In this document: positions 27,318-35,700 of the stretch, piece by piece
How positions within the stretch are numbered: the first letter of the stretch is position 1
How the letters are laid out: each line of letters begins with the position of its first letter
From: Oscillospiraceae bacterium
Lineage (GTDB): Bacteria > Bacillota > Clostridia > Oscillospirales > Ruminococcaceae
Length of the DNA stretch: 64,000 nt
Reading direction: 5' to 3'
NCBI GenBank assembly: GCA_017461565.1
Contig: JAFTXQ010000010.1
Span: 1-64,000 of the forward strand
Program-made: the position numbers and the translations under genes
The notes under the pieces: generated by a model
Told to the model about the DNA's origin: nothing
What the model saw: only the letters and a program-made list of their open reading frames with translations
Databases searched by the model: none

Positions 27318-27473
27318 TTATCTCAGCTTTTCAAAGCTCTCCTTGCCTAACCCGCACACCGGACATACCCAGTCATCGGGAATATCCTCGAACTTTGTGC
27401 CGGGTGCAATGCCGTGGGCGGGATCGCCCTTTTGCTCGTCATAAACATATCCACAGGGACATTCATATTTCAT
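27318..27473 (-). CDS. Rubredoxin with a shortened first knuckle (C-x-C)
   Basis: Of 51 residues, a small cytoplasmic electron carrier with one iron bound by four cysteines. The second pair is normal, '[16 protein letters not shown]'. The first pair reads '[10 protein letters not shown]': C-x-C-G instead of the usual C-x-x-C-G. The DNA in this codon stretch is unambiguous in the window. The rest of the fold ('[20 protein letters not shown]') is standard. The ATG at 27473 follows AAAGGAG. It may serve oxygen or peroxide detoxification, as in other anaerobes, but no partner is adjacent. Confidence 0.92.
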   Translation of the reverse strand: MKYECPCGYVYDEQKGDPAHGIAPGTKFEDIPDDWVCPVCGLGKESFEKLR

Positions 27474-27600
27474 GGTCAGTGCTCCTTTCATTTTATGACT
27501 ATATTTTCCCGAATAAATCAACGATTATACCAATATATTGTTTTGTATATTGCTGCGGATAAAAATTTGTCAAAACCTCGTCAAAATATGTATTTCGCAC

Positions 27601-27629
27601 TTGACATATCAGGAAAATTGTCTTATAAT
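27601..27629 (+). promoter_or_regulatory. Promoter of serC-serA
   Basis: TTGACA (27601-27606), 17 bases, TATAAT (27624-27629). A leader hairpin GCGGCAG-catgat-CTGCCGC (27655-27674) lies before the ribosome binding site. Confidence 0.85.
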
Positions 27630-27697
27630 AGTAATGTTGATTTAGTTAATTATAGCGGCAGCATGATCTGCCGCCAAATAAAATCAGGAGGCAATCA

Positions 27698-28777
27698 ATG
27701 AGAGTTTACAATTTCAGTGCCGGCCCCGCTGTTCTGCCGGAAGAGGTACTCAAAGAAGCAGCAGACGAAATGATGGATTACCGTGGAACCGGTATGTCCG
27801 TTATGGAGATGTCCCACCGTTCCAAGGCTTATGATGAGATCATCAAGGATGCAGAAAAGGATCTGCGTGATCTGATGAACATTCCCGACAACTACAAGGT
27901 ACTGTTCCTTCAGGGCGGTGCTTCCCAGTTCTTCGCTGAGGTTCCCATGAACATGATGAAGAACAAGAAGGCTGCATACATCATCACAGGTCAGTGGGCT
28001 AAGAAGGCATGGCAGGAAGCTAAGATATACGGCGAAGCTATCGACGTTGCATCCTCCGCAGACAAGACCTTCTCCTACATCCCCGACTGCTCCGACCTCG
28101 CTATCCCTGAGGACGCTGACTATGTATATATCTGCGAGAACAACACTATCTACGGCACAAAGTTCTGGCAGCTCCCCAACACAAAGGGCAAGGATCTGGT
28201 ATCCGACGTATCCTCCTGCTTCCTGTCCGAGCCTGTTGATGTAAGCAAGTATGCTGTTATCTACGGCGGCGTTCAGAAGAACGTTGGCCCTGCAGGCGTT
28301 GTTATTGCTATCATCCGTGAGGATCTTATCACTGACGATGTTCTGCCCGGCACTCCCACAATGCTGAAGTGGAAGACACAGGCTGACAATGACTCCCTGT
28401 ACAACACTCCTCCCTGCTACGGTATCTACATCTGCGGCAAGGTATTCAAGTGGATCAAGAAGATGGGCGGTCTTGAGGCTATGAAGGCTCACAACGAGAA
28501 GAAGGCTAAGATCCTTTATGATTTCCTCGACAGCAGCAAGCTGTTCAAGGCAACTGTAAGACCCGAGGACCGTTCTCTGATGAACGTTCCCTTTGTTACA
28601 GGCAACGAGGAGCTTGACGCTAAGTTCGTTAAGGAAGCTAAGGCTGCAGGCCTTGAAAACCTCAAGGGTCACCGTTCCGTTGGCGGTATGAGAGCTTCTA
28701 TCTACAATGCTATGCCTATCGAGGGCGTTGAGGCTCTGGTAGCATTCATGAAGAAGTTTGAGGAAGAGAATTCCTGA
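27698..28777 (+). CDS. serC: Phosphoserine aminotransferase
   Basis: Of 359 residues. It transfers an amino group from glutamate to 3-phosphohydroxypyruvate, giving phosphoserine. The start 'YNFSAGPAVLPEEVLKEA' is diagnostic, and the pyridoxal phosphate lysine is Lys194 in 'GGVQKNVGPAG'. 'HRSVGGMRASIYNAMP' near the C-terminus binds the phosphate of the substrate. Together with serA downstream it makes serine from 3-phosphoglycerate. AGGAGG precedes the ATG. Confidence 0.97.
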   Translation: MRVYNFSAGPAVLPEEVLKEAADEMMDYRGTGMSVMEMSHRSKAYDEIIKDAEKDLRDLMNIPDNYKVLFLQGGASQFFAEVPMNMMKNKKAAYIITGQWAKKAWQEAKIYGEAIDVASSADKTFSYIPDCSDLAIPEDADYVYICENNTIYGTKFWQLPNTKGKDLVSDVSSCFLSEPVDVSKYAVIYGGVQKNVGPAGVVIAIIREDLITDDVLPGTPTMLKWKTQADNDSLYNTPPCYGIYICGKVFKWIKKMGGLEAMKAHNEKKAKILYDFLDSSKLFKATVRPEDRSLMNVPFVTGNEELDAKFVKEAKAAGLENLKGHRSVGGMRASIYNAMPIEGVEALVAFMKKFEEENS

Positions 28778-28797
28778 TAATCCTGAAGTACTTTATA

Positions 28798-28823
28798 GCG
28801 GGCGACCACAGGTCGCCCCTACA
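28798..28823. repeat. Short palindromic repeat between serC and serA
   Basis: GGGCGACC-aca-GGTCGCCC (28800-28818) followed by 'ctaca'. It resembles the hairpin at 38277-38304 in outer sequence (...CCCCTAC). I recall similar palindromes as multicopy intergenic repeats in related genomes; it does not stop transcription here because there is no T-run. Confidence 0.65.
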
Positions 28824-28859
28824 TATATCTTAAAATCAAATCAAGAGGAGAATACGACA

Positions 28860-30023
28860 ATGTACAATATTCTTACACTCAACAAGATCGCAGCTTGCGG
28901 TACTGACCTGTTCGACAAGAGCAAGTACACTTTCGCTGAGGATATGGCTGATCCCGACGCTGTTCTGGTACGTTCCGCTTCCATGCACGAGATGGAGCTT
29001 CCCGAGAACCTGCTTGCTATCGCAAGAGCAGGCGCAGGCACAAACAACATCCCGATCGAAAAGTGCAGCGAAAAGGGTATCGTTGTTTTCAACACTCCCG
29101 GTGCTAACGCTAACGCTGTTAAGGAACTGGTACTCTGCGGTCTGTTCCTTGCTTCAAGAAAGGTTGCAGCTTCTATGGACTGGCTCAAGACTCTCAAGGG
29201 CGAGGGCGACAACGTAGGCAAGCTGGTTGAAAAGGGCAAGGCTCAGTTTGCAGGTCCCGAGATCAAGGGCAAGAAGCTTGGTGTTATCGGTCTGGGTGCT
29301 ATCGGTGCACTGGTTGCAAATGCAGCAGTAGACCTCGGCATGGAAGTATACGGCGCTGACCCCTTCCTCTCTGTTGACGGCGCTCTTCACCTCTCTGACA
29401 GAGTTCACTACGTAAAAAGCAACAAGGAGATCTTTGAGAACTGTGACTACATCACACTCCACGCTCCTGCAACTGCTGAAACAAAGGGCATGATCAACGC
29501 TGAGTCTATCGCTACAATGAAGAAGAATGTACGTATCCTTAACTTCGCAAGAGCAGACCTCGTTGACAGCAAGGCTATCATCGACGCTCTCGCAAACGGT
29601 GGTATGGCAGCTTATGTTACAGACTTCGTTACAGATGACCTCATCGGTATTGACGGCGTAACAGCTATGCCCCACCTCGGTGCTTCCTCTCCCGAGAGCG
29701 AGGACAACTGTGCTATCATGGCTGTAAACGAGATCAAGGCTTACCTCGAAAAGGGCGACATCATCAACAGCGTTAACTTCCCCAACGTTTCCATCCCCAT
29801 GACAGGCGACGCTAAGATCTGCATCCTCCACAAGAATGTTGAGGGCATCATCAACAGCTATACATCTGCTGTTTCCGCAGCAGGTCTCAACATTGAGAAC
29901 ATGGTATGCAAGTCCAAGAAGGACAACGCTTACACCGTTCTTGATGTAACAGGCGGCACAGACGGTATCGAGACAGCTCTCAAGGCTATCGACAACGTTA
30001 TCGCTGTAAGAGTTATCAAGTAA
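28860..30023 (+). CDS. serA: D-3-phosphoglycerate dehydrogenase
   Basis: Of 387 residues. It oxidises 3-phosphoglycerate with NAD, the first step of serine synthesis. The NAD-binding motif 'GVIGLGAIGALVANAA' is at about 141-156; the catalytic Arg is in 'NFARADLVD' and the catalytic His in 'MPHLGASSPESED'. The position of the usual active-site Glu reads 'DFVTDDL', so Asp may replace it. A C-terminal ACT domain (about 320-387) suggests serine feedback. The start at 28860 follows AGAGGAG; a longer frame would overlap serC and the palindrome. Confidence 0.94.
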   Translation: MYNILTLNKIAACGTDLFDKSKYTFAEDMADPDAVLVRSASMHEMELPENLLAIARAGAGTNNIPIEKCSEKGIVVFNTPGANANAVKELVLCGLFLASRKVAASMDWLKTLKGEGDNVGKLVEKGKAQFAGPEIKGKKLGVIGLGAIGALVANAAVDLGMEVYGADPFLSVDGALHLSDRVHYVKSNKEIFENCDYITLHAPATAETKGMINAESIATMKKNVRILNFARADLVDSKAIIDALANGGMAAYVTDFVTDDLIGIDGVTAMPHLGASSPESEDNCAIMAVNEIKAYLEKGDIINSVNFPNVSIPMTGDAKICILHKNVEGIINSYTSAVSAAGLNIENMVCKSKKDNAYTVLDVTGGTDGIETALKAIDNVIAVRVIK

Positions 30024-30039
30024 TTCTTAAATCATATAC

Positions 30040-30080
30040 AAAAACCACTTTTGACTAATTGCCAAAAGTGGTTTTTCTTT
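30040..30080 (+). terminator. Terminator of serC-serA
   Basis: AAAAACCACTTTTG (30040-30053) pairs with CAAAAGTGGTTTTT (30063-30076). T-runs flank both sides, so it can also stop the convergent spoVFB transcript. Confidence 0.9.
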
Positions 30081-30090
30081 TTGCTATAAT

Positions 30091-30690
30091 TCACATTGGC
30101 GGCATCAGCACAGGCTGTATCTGTCTGCCGTCAAGCGCTGCTTCGATCGTCTGCGGTATCTTTGTAAAATCCGCTATCATCGAAAAGGGCTTGCCTATAC
30201 TGTCATCCTGATACGCAGGAACAAAATAGAAGTTCTTATAGTTGCGAAGTGTTCCTATGTTCTTAGCTGCGCCTGAAAGCGCATCATTGGTAGACACCGC
30301 AATCACAACAGGTCTCTGATTACGCAGGTGGCTTTTCACTGCCATACACACAGGAGTGTCCACTATACCAAGCGCCAACTTTGCAAGCGTGTTTCCCGTA
30401 CAAGGCGCAACCAACAGCACATCGAACATCTTTTTCGGTCCGATAGGCTCGGCTGCGACTATTTCATGGATTATACCGTGCCCTGTGATCTCTGCAAGAC
30501 GTGTGTTATTTTCCTCCGCTGTACCAAAGCGTGTATCGGTGCTGTAAGCATTGTACGACATTATCGGAGTCACCTCGCAGCCGAGGTCGGAAAGCTCCGA
30601 AAGCATCCTGAACACCTTTTCAAAGGTGCAGAACGAGCCGCAGACCGCCGCACCTATCCTAAGCCCAGAAAGTCTGGTTATATCGGTCAT
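30091..30690 (-). CDS. spoVFB: Dipicolinate synthase subunit B
   Basis: Of 199 residues, a flavoprotein of the UbiX/decarboxylase-like fold. With subunit A it makes dipicolinic acid, the calcium chelator of the spore core. Typical phrases are 'GLRIGAAVCGSFCTF', 'EVTPIMSYNAYSTDTRFG', 'LLVAPCTGNTLAKLALGI' and 'ALSGAAKNIGTL'. I start at 30690, nine bases after GGCGG; an ATG three codons earlier touches that site. It lies 51 bases after spoVFA. In Bacillus this pair is followed by lysine-pathway genes; here it stands alone. Confidence 0.94.
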   Translation of the reverse strand: MTDITRLSGLRIGAAVCGSFCTFEKVFRMLSELSDLGCEVTPIMSYNAYSTDTRFGTAEENNTRLAEITGHGIIHEIVAAEPIGPKKMFDVLLVAPCTGNTLAKLALGIVDTPVCMAVKSHLRNQRPVVIAVSTNDALSGAAKNIGTLRNYKNFYFVPAYQDDSIGKPFSMIADFTKIPQTIEAALDGRQIQPVLMPPM

Positions 30691-30741
30691 ATATATCATC
30701 CGCCGGAAAAGGACGGACTCCTCCTTTCATGATGTATTCGG

Positions 30742-31560
30742 CTACCCTTTGGCAAGGATCACCTCCGCAATCGCTTCGCCTGCTGTTTTAGGGCACATCT
30801 TACCAGGCAGTCCACCTGCCATTATATGTCGCACGCCGTACTTTGCAGCGTAGTCCGAATCTGGCTGAGCAGACTTGCTTGCAAGCTCCATAAATACTGT
30901 GCCTGCCTTCATGCTACGGAAATCATCCTCTGAAAACAACGCAGCAGGGACAGTGTTTATGATAATATCGGCCGTAGCACATAGGGCTGGTAAAGATGTC
31001 ATATCAGCGGTTTCGTGATGCTCAAGCGCTGCACGTGTGCGCTGCTGTCCGTTCCTTGCACACAGCATTACTTTACTGCCAAAACAGCGCATCAGCCGTG
31101 CTGTAAGCAACGCTATCCTGCCGCCGCCCGTAATTATCACCCTTGCTCCGCCGAGTGAAAACTCGGTCTCCTGTATAAGCAGTGCCACTGCGGATTCAGC
31201 CGTTAATGCGGCATTTTTAAGCGTAAGCGTCTCCTCTGCATAGTAGTCGATAAGCCGCAGCCCGTGTTCCTCACAAAGCTGTGAAAGCGCAGGAGATATA
31301 CCTCCCGAATAAACAAAGGCACCCTTATCAGCGTAGTCCGTCACCAATGACAAAGAAAGCACCTTTTCTGTCAGCGGTGCGTTTATGCCTCCATGGCTGT
31401 CATGAAACGGCAGCGGCAGCACTATCGATCCGTATCTGCCCTCAGGCAATGGAAATGTATCTCCAAGTCCCAGTGCCGAAACGCTGCGTCTGCGCATTAT
31501 ACTAAGTGCCGCATATATGATACGGCGATCTCCGCCGATAAAAAGAAATCTGTTGTCCAT
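30742..31560 (-). CDS. spoVFA: Dipicolinate synthase subunit A
   Basis: Of 272 residues with a Rossmann domain in the second half ('GGARVIITGGGRIALLTARL', about 140-160). It acts with subunit B in the mother cell, converting the dihydrodipicolinate precursor to dipicolinate. Other family phrases are 'LFIGGDRRIIYAA' at the start and 'GLPGKMCPKTAGEAIAE' at the end. The start at 31560 follows CGGAGG. The upstream sequence matches a sigma-K promoter, in keeping with late mother-cell expression. Its presence means this lineage makes, or recently made, endospores. Confidence 0.94.
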   Translation of the reverse strand: MDNRFLFIGGDRRIIYAALSIMRRRSVSALGLGDTFPLPEGRYGSIVLPLPFHDSHGGINAPLTEKVLSLSLVTDYADKGAFVYSGGISPALSQLCEEHGLRLIDYYAEETLTLKNAALTAESAVALLIQETEFSLGGARVIITGGGRIALLTARLMRCFGSKVMLCARNGQQRTRAALEHHETADMTSLPALCATADIIINTVPAALFSEDDFRSMKAGTVFMELASKSAQPDSDYAAKYGVRHIMAGGLPGKMCPKTAGEAIAEVILAKG

Positions 31561-31586
31561 AACATACCTCCGTTTTCGCTTTGTCA

Positions 31587-31614
31587 TATTTTATGCCCGC
31601 CCCCGTTGTATGGT
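31587..31614 (-). promoter_or_regulatory. Candidate sigma-K promoter of spoVFA-spoVFB
   Basis: On the minus strand CATAAAATA (31587-31595) fits the sigma-K -10 consensus CATANNNTA, and AC (31613-31614, within CACC) stands 17 bases upstream as the short -35. Bacillus spoVF is known to be under sigma-K. Confidence 0.6.
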
Positions 31615-31821
31615 GAATTTCCAACGCTTATGGAAAAACTGGAAATTCACTCCGAATTATTACCAATTTCCAGTAACAAGGATGTTAAGATTTCGACAAG
31701 AAATCGTCCTTTTCGCTCTTTCCAATACCACGAAAATGTCCTTCAAATGCGATCACAATCGCATTTGTCGGTATTTTGACTTGTTTACTGTCAATTGGAA
31801 AATAATTGAAATATTTTCCAA
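31613..31821. promoter_or_regulatory. Cluster of inverted repeats between spoVFA and spo0A
   Basis: GTGAATTTCCA (31613-31623) / TGGAAATTCAC (31640-31650), a third AATTTCCAG (31665-31673), AAATGCGAT-caca-ATCGCATTT (31745-31766) and TTGGAAAATA-N7-TATTTTCCAA (31795-31821), the last ending seven bases before the spo0A -35. TTCGACA (31692-31698), the complement of the 0A-box TGTCGAA, also occurs, but a seven-base match is weak evidence. These look like operators. Confidence 0.55.
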
Positions 31822-31828
31822 AAAGGTC

Positions 31829-31857
31829 TTGAAATTTAATCCAGTATATGGTAATAT
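31829..31857 (+). promoter_or_regulatory. Promoter of spo0A
   Basis: TTGAAA (31829-31834), 17 bases, TAATAT (31852-31857). No sigma-H type promoter was recognised. Confidence 0.65.
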
Positions 31858-31889
31858 AAGATTGTAAAAAATACATTGGAGGTATTAAA

Positions 31890-32666
31890 ATGACGAATCA
31901 GATCAAAGTATTAATCGGAAACGACACCGCAGACTGCGGAATGGCATGGGCCGGCGCAATGAAAGCAGCAGGTATGTATGCGATAACACGCCGCTGCGAC
32001 GGAAACTCGGTACTTAACTCCATAAAATCCGAAGCGCCCGATGTTGCGGTGCTTGAGGAAAAAATGCCTTTCTGTGACGCACTGGAGGTCATCCGCCGTC
32101 TTAAAACAGAAAAGAAGTACGTACCCTCTGTAATCATCGTGACCAATGTCACAAACCCTCAGCTTGAGCGTGACGCAATGGCAGCAGGTGCCGCCTGTGT
32201 GATGGTGAAGCCTGTTGACCCTGCTTACCTCACAACTAAGATATCGCAGATATGCGGTTTTGAGAGCGAGCCTACAGCAGTCCCCGACGAGACCGACCTT
32301 GAATGTGCAGTTACCGAGATCATCCATCAGGTGGGTATTCCCGCACACATCAAAGGTTATCACTACCTGCGTACAGCTATTATGCTGTCCGTTAACAACG
32401 ACGACATGATAAACTGCATCACAAAGCTCCTCTACCCTACTGTTGCGAAGCGCTATCAGACAACGTCCTCACGTGTTGAGCGTGCTATCCGCCATGCTAT
32501 TGAGATAGCCTGGGACAGAGGTGACATAGACGTGCTGACACGCATATTCTCCTATACGGTACACACCTCACGAGGAAAGCCGACAAATTCGGAATTCATT
32601 GCGCTGATTGCAGATCATCTGAGGCTTAAATTCAAGTCCAGAAACGCTGTTGCCGCTTACAGATAA
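31890..32666 (+). CDS. spo0A: Sporulation regulator Spo0A with Glu in place of the phospho-acceptor Asp
   Basis: Of 258 residues. The C-terminal DNA-binding domain is unmistakable ('IPAHIKGYHYLRTAIML', 'LYPTVAKRYQTTSSRVERA', 'WDRGDIDVLTRIFSYTV'). The N-terminal receiver domain is degenerate: the phospho-acceptor motif, VLDIIMP in Bacillus, reads 'VLEEKMP', with Glu56 (codon GAG at 32055) at the acceptor place, and the acidic pair DD near the start reads 'GND'. The switch Thr ('IIVTN') and Lys ('VKPVD') remain. It should still bind 0A boxes; how it is switched is unclear. GGAGG precedes the ATG. Confidence 0.93.
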   Translation: MTNQIKVLIGNDTADCGMAWAGAMKAAGMYAITRRCDGNSVLNSIKSEAPDVAVLEEKMPFCDALEVIRRLKTEKKYVPSVIIVTNVTNPQLERDAMAAGAACVMVKPVDPAYLTTKISQICGFESEPTAVPDETDLECAVTEIIHQVGIPAHIKGYHYLRTAIMLSVNNDDMINCITKLLYPTVAKRYQTTSSRVERAIRHAIEIAWDRGDIDVLTRIFSYTVHTSRGKPTNSEFIALIADHLRLKFKSRNAVAAYR

Positions 32667-32683
32667 ATTCTTCTTCACATACA

Positions 32684-32716
32684 AAGAACTCCTATGTATA
32701 TCATAGGAGTTCTTGT
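32684..32716 (+). terminator. Terminator of spo0A
   Basis: A 13-bp stem AAGAACTCCTATG (32684-32696) / CATAGGAGTTCTT (32702-32714) with a weak T-rich tail on each strand; it lies between convergent genes and probably serves both. Confidence 0.7.
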
Positions 32717-32730
32717 TATTTAGTTCAGGG

Positions 32731-35700
32731 TCACCATGCGGTGACAAATTCTTCAACACTTCCGTCGTCCATGACAACAGAATATCCATAGTCCGTATCA
32801 GTCACACGGTCAGCACTTATTTCCACGGGAATAATATCAGCGCTGAGGGCATCGCAGATCACATAATGATCATTTCCAAGGTCTAAGGGCATATCCCCAT
32901 CATTGAAAAGCACCATAACATGGCTGTCGGAATTATACATAGTGACCGGTGATCTATAGATCTCTGTATAAATAACATCACCTATAATATACGAACCTAT
33001 CTCCGCACTGTTTTCAAACACCCATAAAACAAGATCGTCGGTGTCTTTGGAATGTAATACAAACATCCTGTTTCCAACCTGTGCAGTATAGGCATTGCCT
33101 ATGTCCGCAATAACGTTATAGCCCGAAGCGTACCCCACATCGTTATGGAACAGAAGCTCTGCTTCATTTAGATATTCTGCGTCCGAACGTCCCATACGTC
33201 TTACGGCATAATAGCTTTTCTCGTCGGGAAGGTTGTAGAAGGAAAGCTCTATGGTGAAATTATTTCCGTGTAGTGCCTTCACATCGGTTGCAAGGTCGCT
33301 GCGCACCTTATTTACGTATGCAACAGACATATCAAAGCTGTAATGCTCATCCTCCCATGCAAGGTCACCGTCCTCTGTCTTGGTGAAATAGAAGCTGAAA
33401 TACTTCATATTCTGCTCGCCAGGGGCATCGGCATTCTGCATTTTCAGCATACACGCATTCCTGTTGTTTACTGCTACACGGTACATACCGCCCCAGTCAA
33501 CACTACGGTCATTGGTGCGCACCCAGCGTGTGCCGTTTTCATCGGTGAATTCGATATCAAACAGCTTTTCGATATCGATGGGTATATCCGAAGTACTTCT
33601 GTAACAGAAATCCAGCAATCCGATGTAACCCATCTCGCCCTCGTCGGAATAGAAGTTCGTCAGTTGATCTACAAATCGATATACCTTTGTGCAATCAGCA
33701 GCGGTAAGTCTGTCGCCGCTCTTTACATCCTCAAAATAATACATAAGAGTTTCATCAGACTTTGATATATACCACAGGCGGGTCTCACCACACATATAAT
33801 ATCCGTTATTATCCTCATACCATCCAAGGCAGGGATCTGCATAGCTGAACATCTCGGTATTGTAAAGGCTGATCTCAAACACATTACTTCCGTCTGCCCA
33901 TCTGCCCATGAACGGACAGGTATGCCATCCTGTAATAAAACTCCTGTAACTATTGACATCAGCACGGCTTGTATCCATCAAGATGCTTTCCTCGGGCATA
34001 TTCTCGGGGCGGTATTCGACTTCCTTTACCCTGAAGCTGCGGATATCGAACTCGTAGCTTTCCATACCTCCCTCTGTATTGGGGAATGTAACTATATTGC
34101 TGCCACGCTTTGTGATTATCTCGGGAGAGGAAAGCTCCCCGAAGAAGAAGCCGTCACCCATCAGACGAAGCAGGTTACTCGTCTCGTCAAAGCCGTAGAA
34201 CATGGCAAACCAGGACCTGTTCTCCCCTGTTCCTGCGCTGTGCAGTACAGCGATGACATCTCCGTCGGCAAGCTCCACCTTTTCAAGCCGCATCTCGAAG
34301 TCCTTTGGATGGCTGCCGCCGTCCGACCACATTCCCGGGCTTGAGATATGCGTGGTGTGTATAACTGCGTCACGGGGGTAGGATATACGCAGGCTGATAT
34401 CAGATATCATCTGCTCATCCTTGTAGGGCGTTGAGCAGTAATCAAGATATACATTGTACATCTGATTACTGTCGTTATCCTCGATCATTTCCACCTGTGA
34501 CACCATGCCCTGTGCATCGGGAAGCACCTTTCCAAACTCGTCACAGGGAACGCTGCTTGCAAGGACGTAGCTGTCGCCTTCACGTATGATGGTATGCAGG
34601 AAATACTGCGCCTCAAGCACGTTGTTATCATAATTCTCCTGCCAGTGCTCATGACTTTCAACGGTGATATATCTCAGATAAATACGTGCATACCAACGGT
34701 TTGTTCCCGGGCAATACTCTCTTACGTAAGCCCTATCATTGAGCGAAGACATCCACTCCTTACCGCTGTCATCGGTGAAGTTAGCAAACAGGCTTGAATA
34801 AACCTCATCGAAATTATAGCCCATCTGATTGCACAAACTGATCTCGCCTGCCTTGTTAAGCGGAATGTTTTCCAGACGATAATCAGCATAAACAGTGTTA
34901 TTCGGACGAATAAATCTCGCACCCTGTCGGGTGTTCATCTTTATTGTATCGCTCTCCTGCTGCGGCTCGAAATTCACTCCGTTGAACACATACATCTCAT
35001 TGGGATAGGTGGTATGGATGAAGTATATCTCACTTTCTTCTATCGCCATTCCGTATCTCGCAAAATAATATCCGTTTTCAAGTCTGCCGCAGTATCCTCG
35101 CAGGTAGAAGTCAGTGGAATAATCGATAGTTTTCTCATAGCTGTCATTGGTGGCGTATGCCCATTTGCCAAAGAAGAATCTGTCGTATATATCGATATCG
35201 AAGCCCTCCAGTTTTTCCCCGACAGGGATAAGCACGGAGTCGTCCAGCTCGATATTGTACGCCTTGCGCATCCAGATCAGATTGACCTGCATAGGATTAC
35301 TATACATAACGCCGCCCCAATAACAAACCTCTACGCTGTCACCTATCTCGAAGCGTTCATCAGAATGTATATAGTAGATACCACCGGCGTTTGATTGAAC
35401 ATAATAATTTCCGATTTCGGGGTCGGAATAATTATAATGTGTTTCTCCGTCAACAGATACTTCTATATACTCCAATATCGTTGCATAGAATGTTCCGGGT
35501 GCATAGTCTCTAAGCCTGGAGCTGAGAGTATTATAGCTCTCCTCGGAGATCTCAAAGTATACAGAAGCTTTATCCGCTGTTATGCTGTAATAATACTTTC
35601 CTGTGACGTCCTGAAAATGGATGTCAAGCACATCGTAATCGCCCTTGCAGTCCTTATTCTCATACAATCTAAGCGTTTGTTCGGAATAATCCACACCCGT

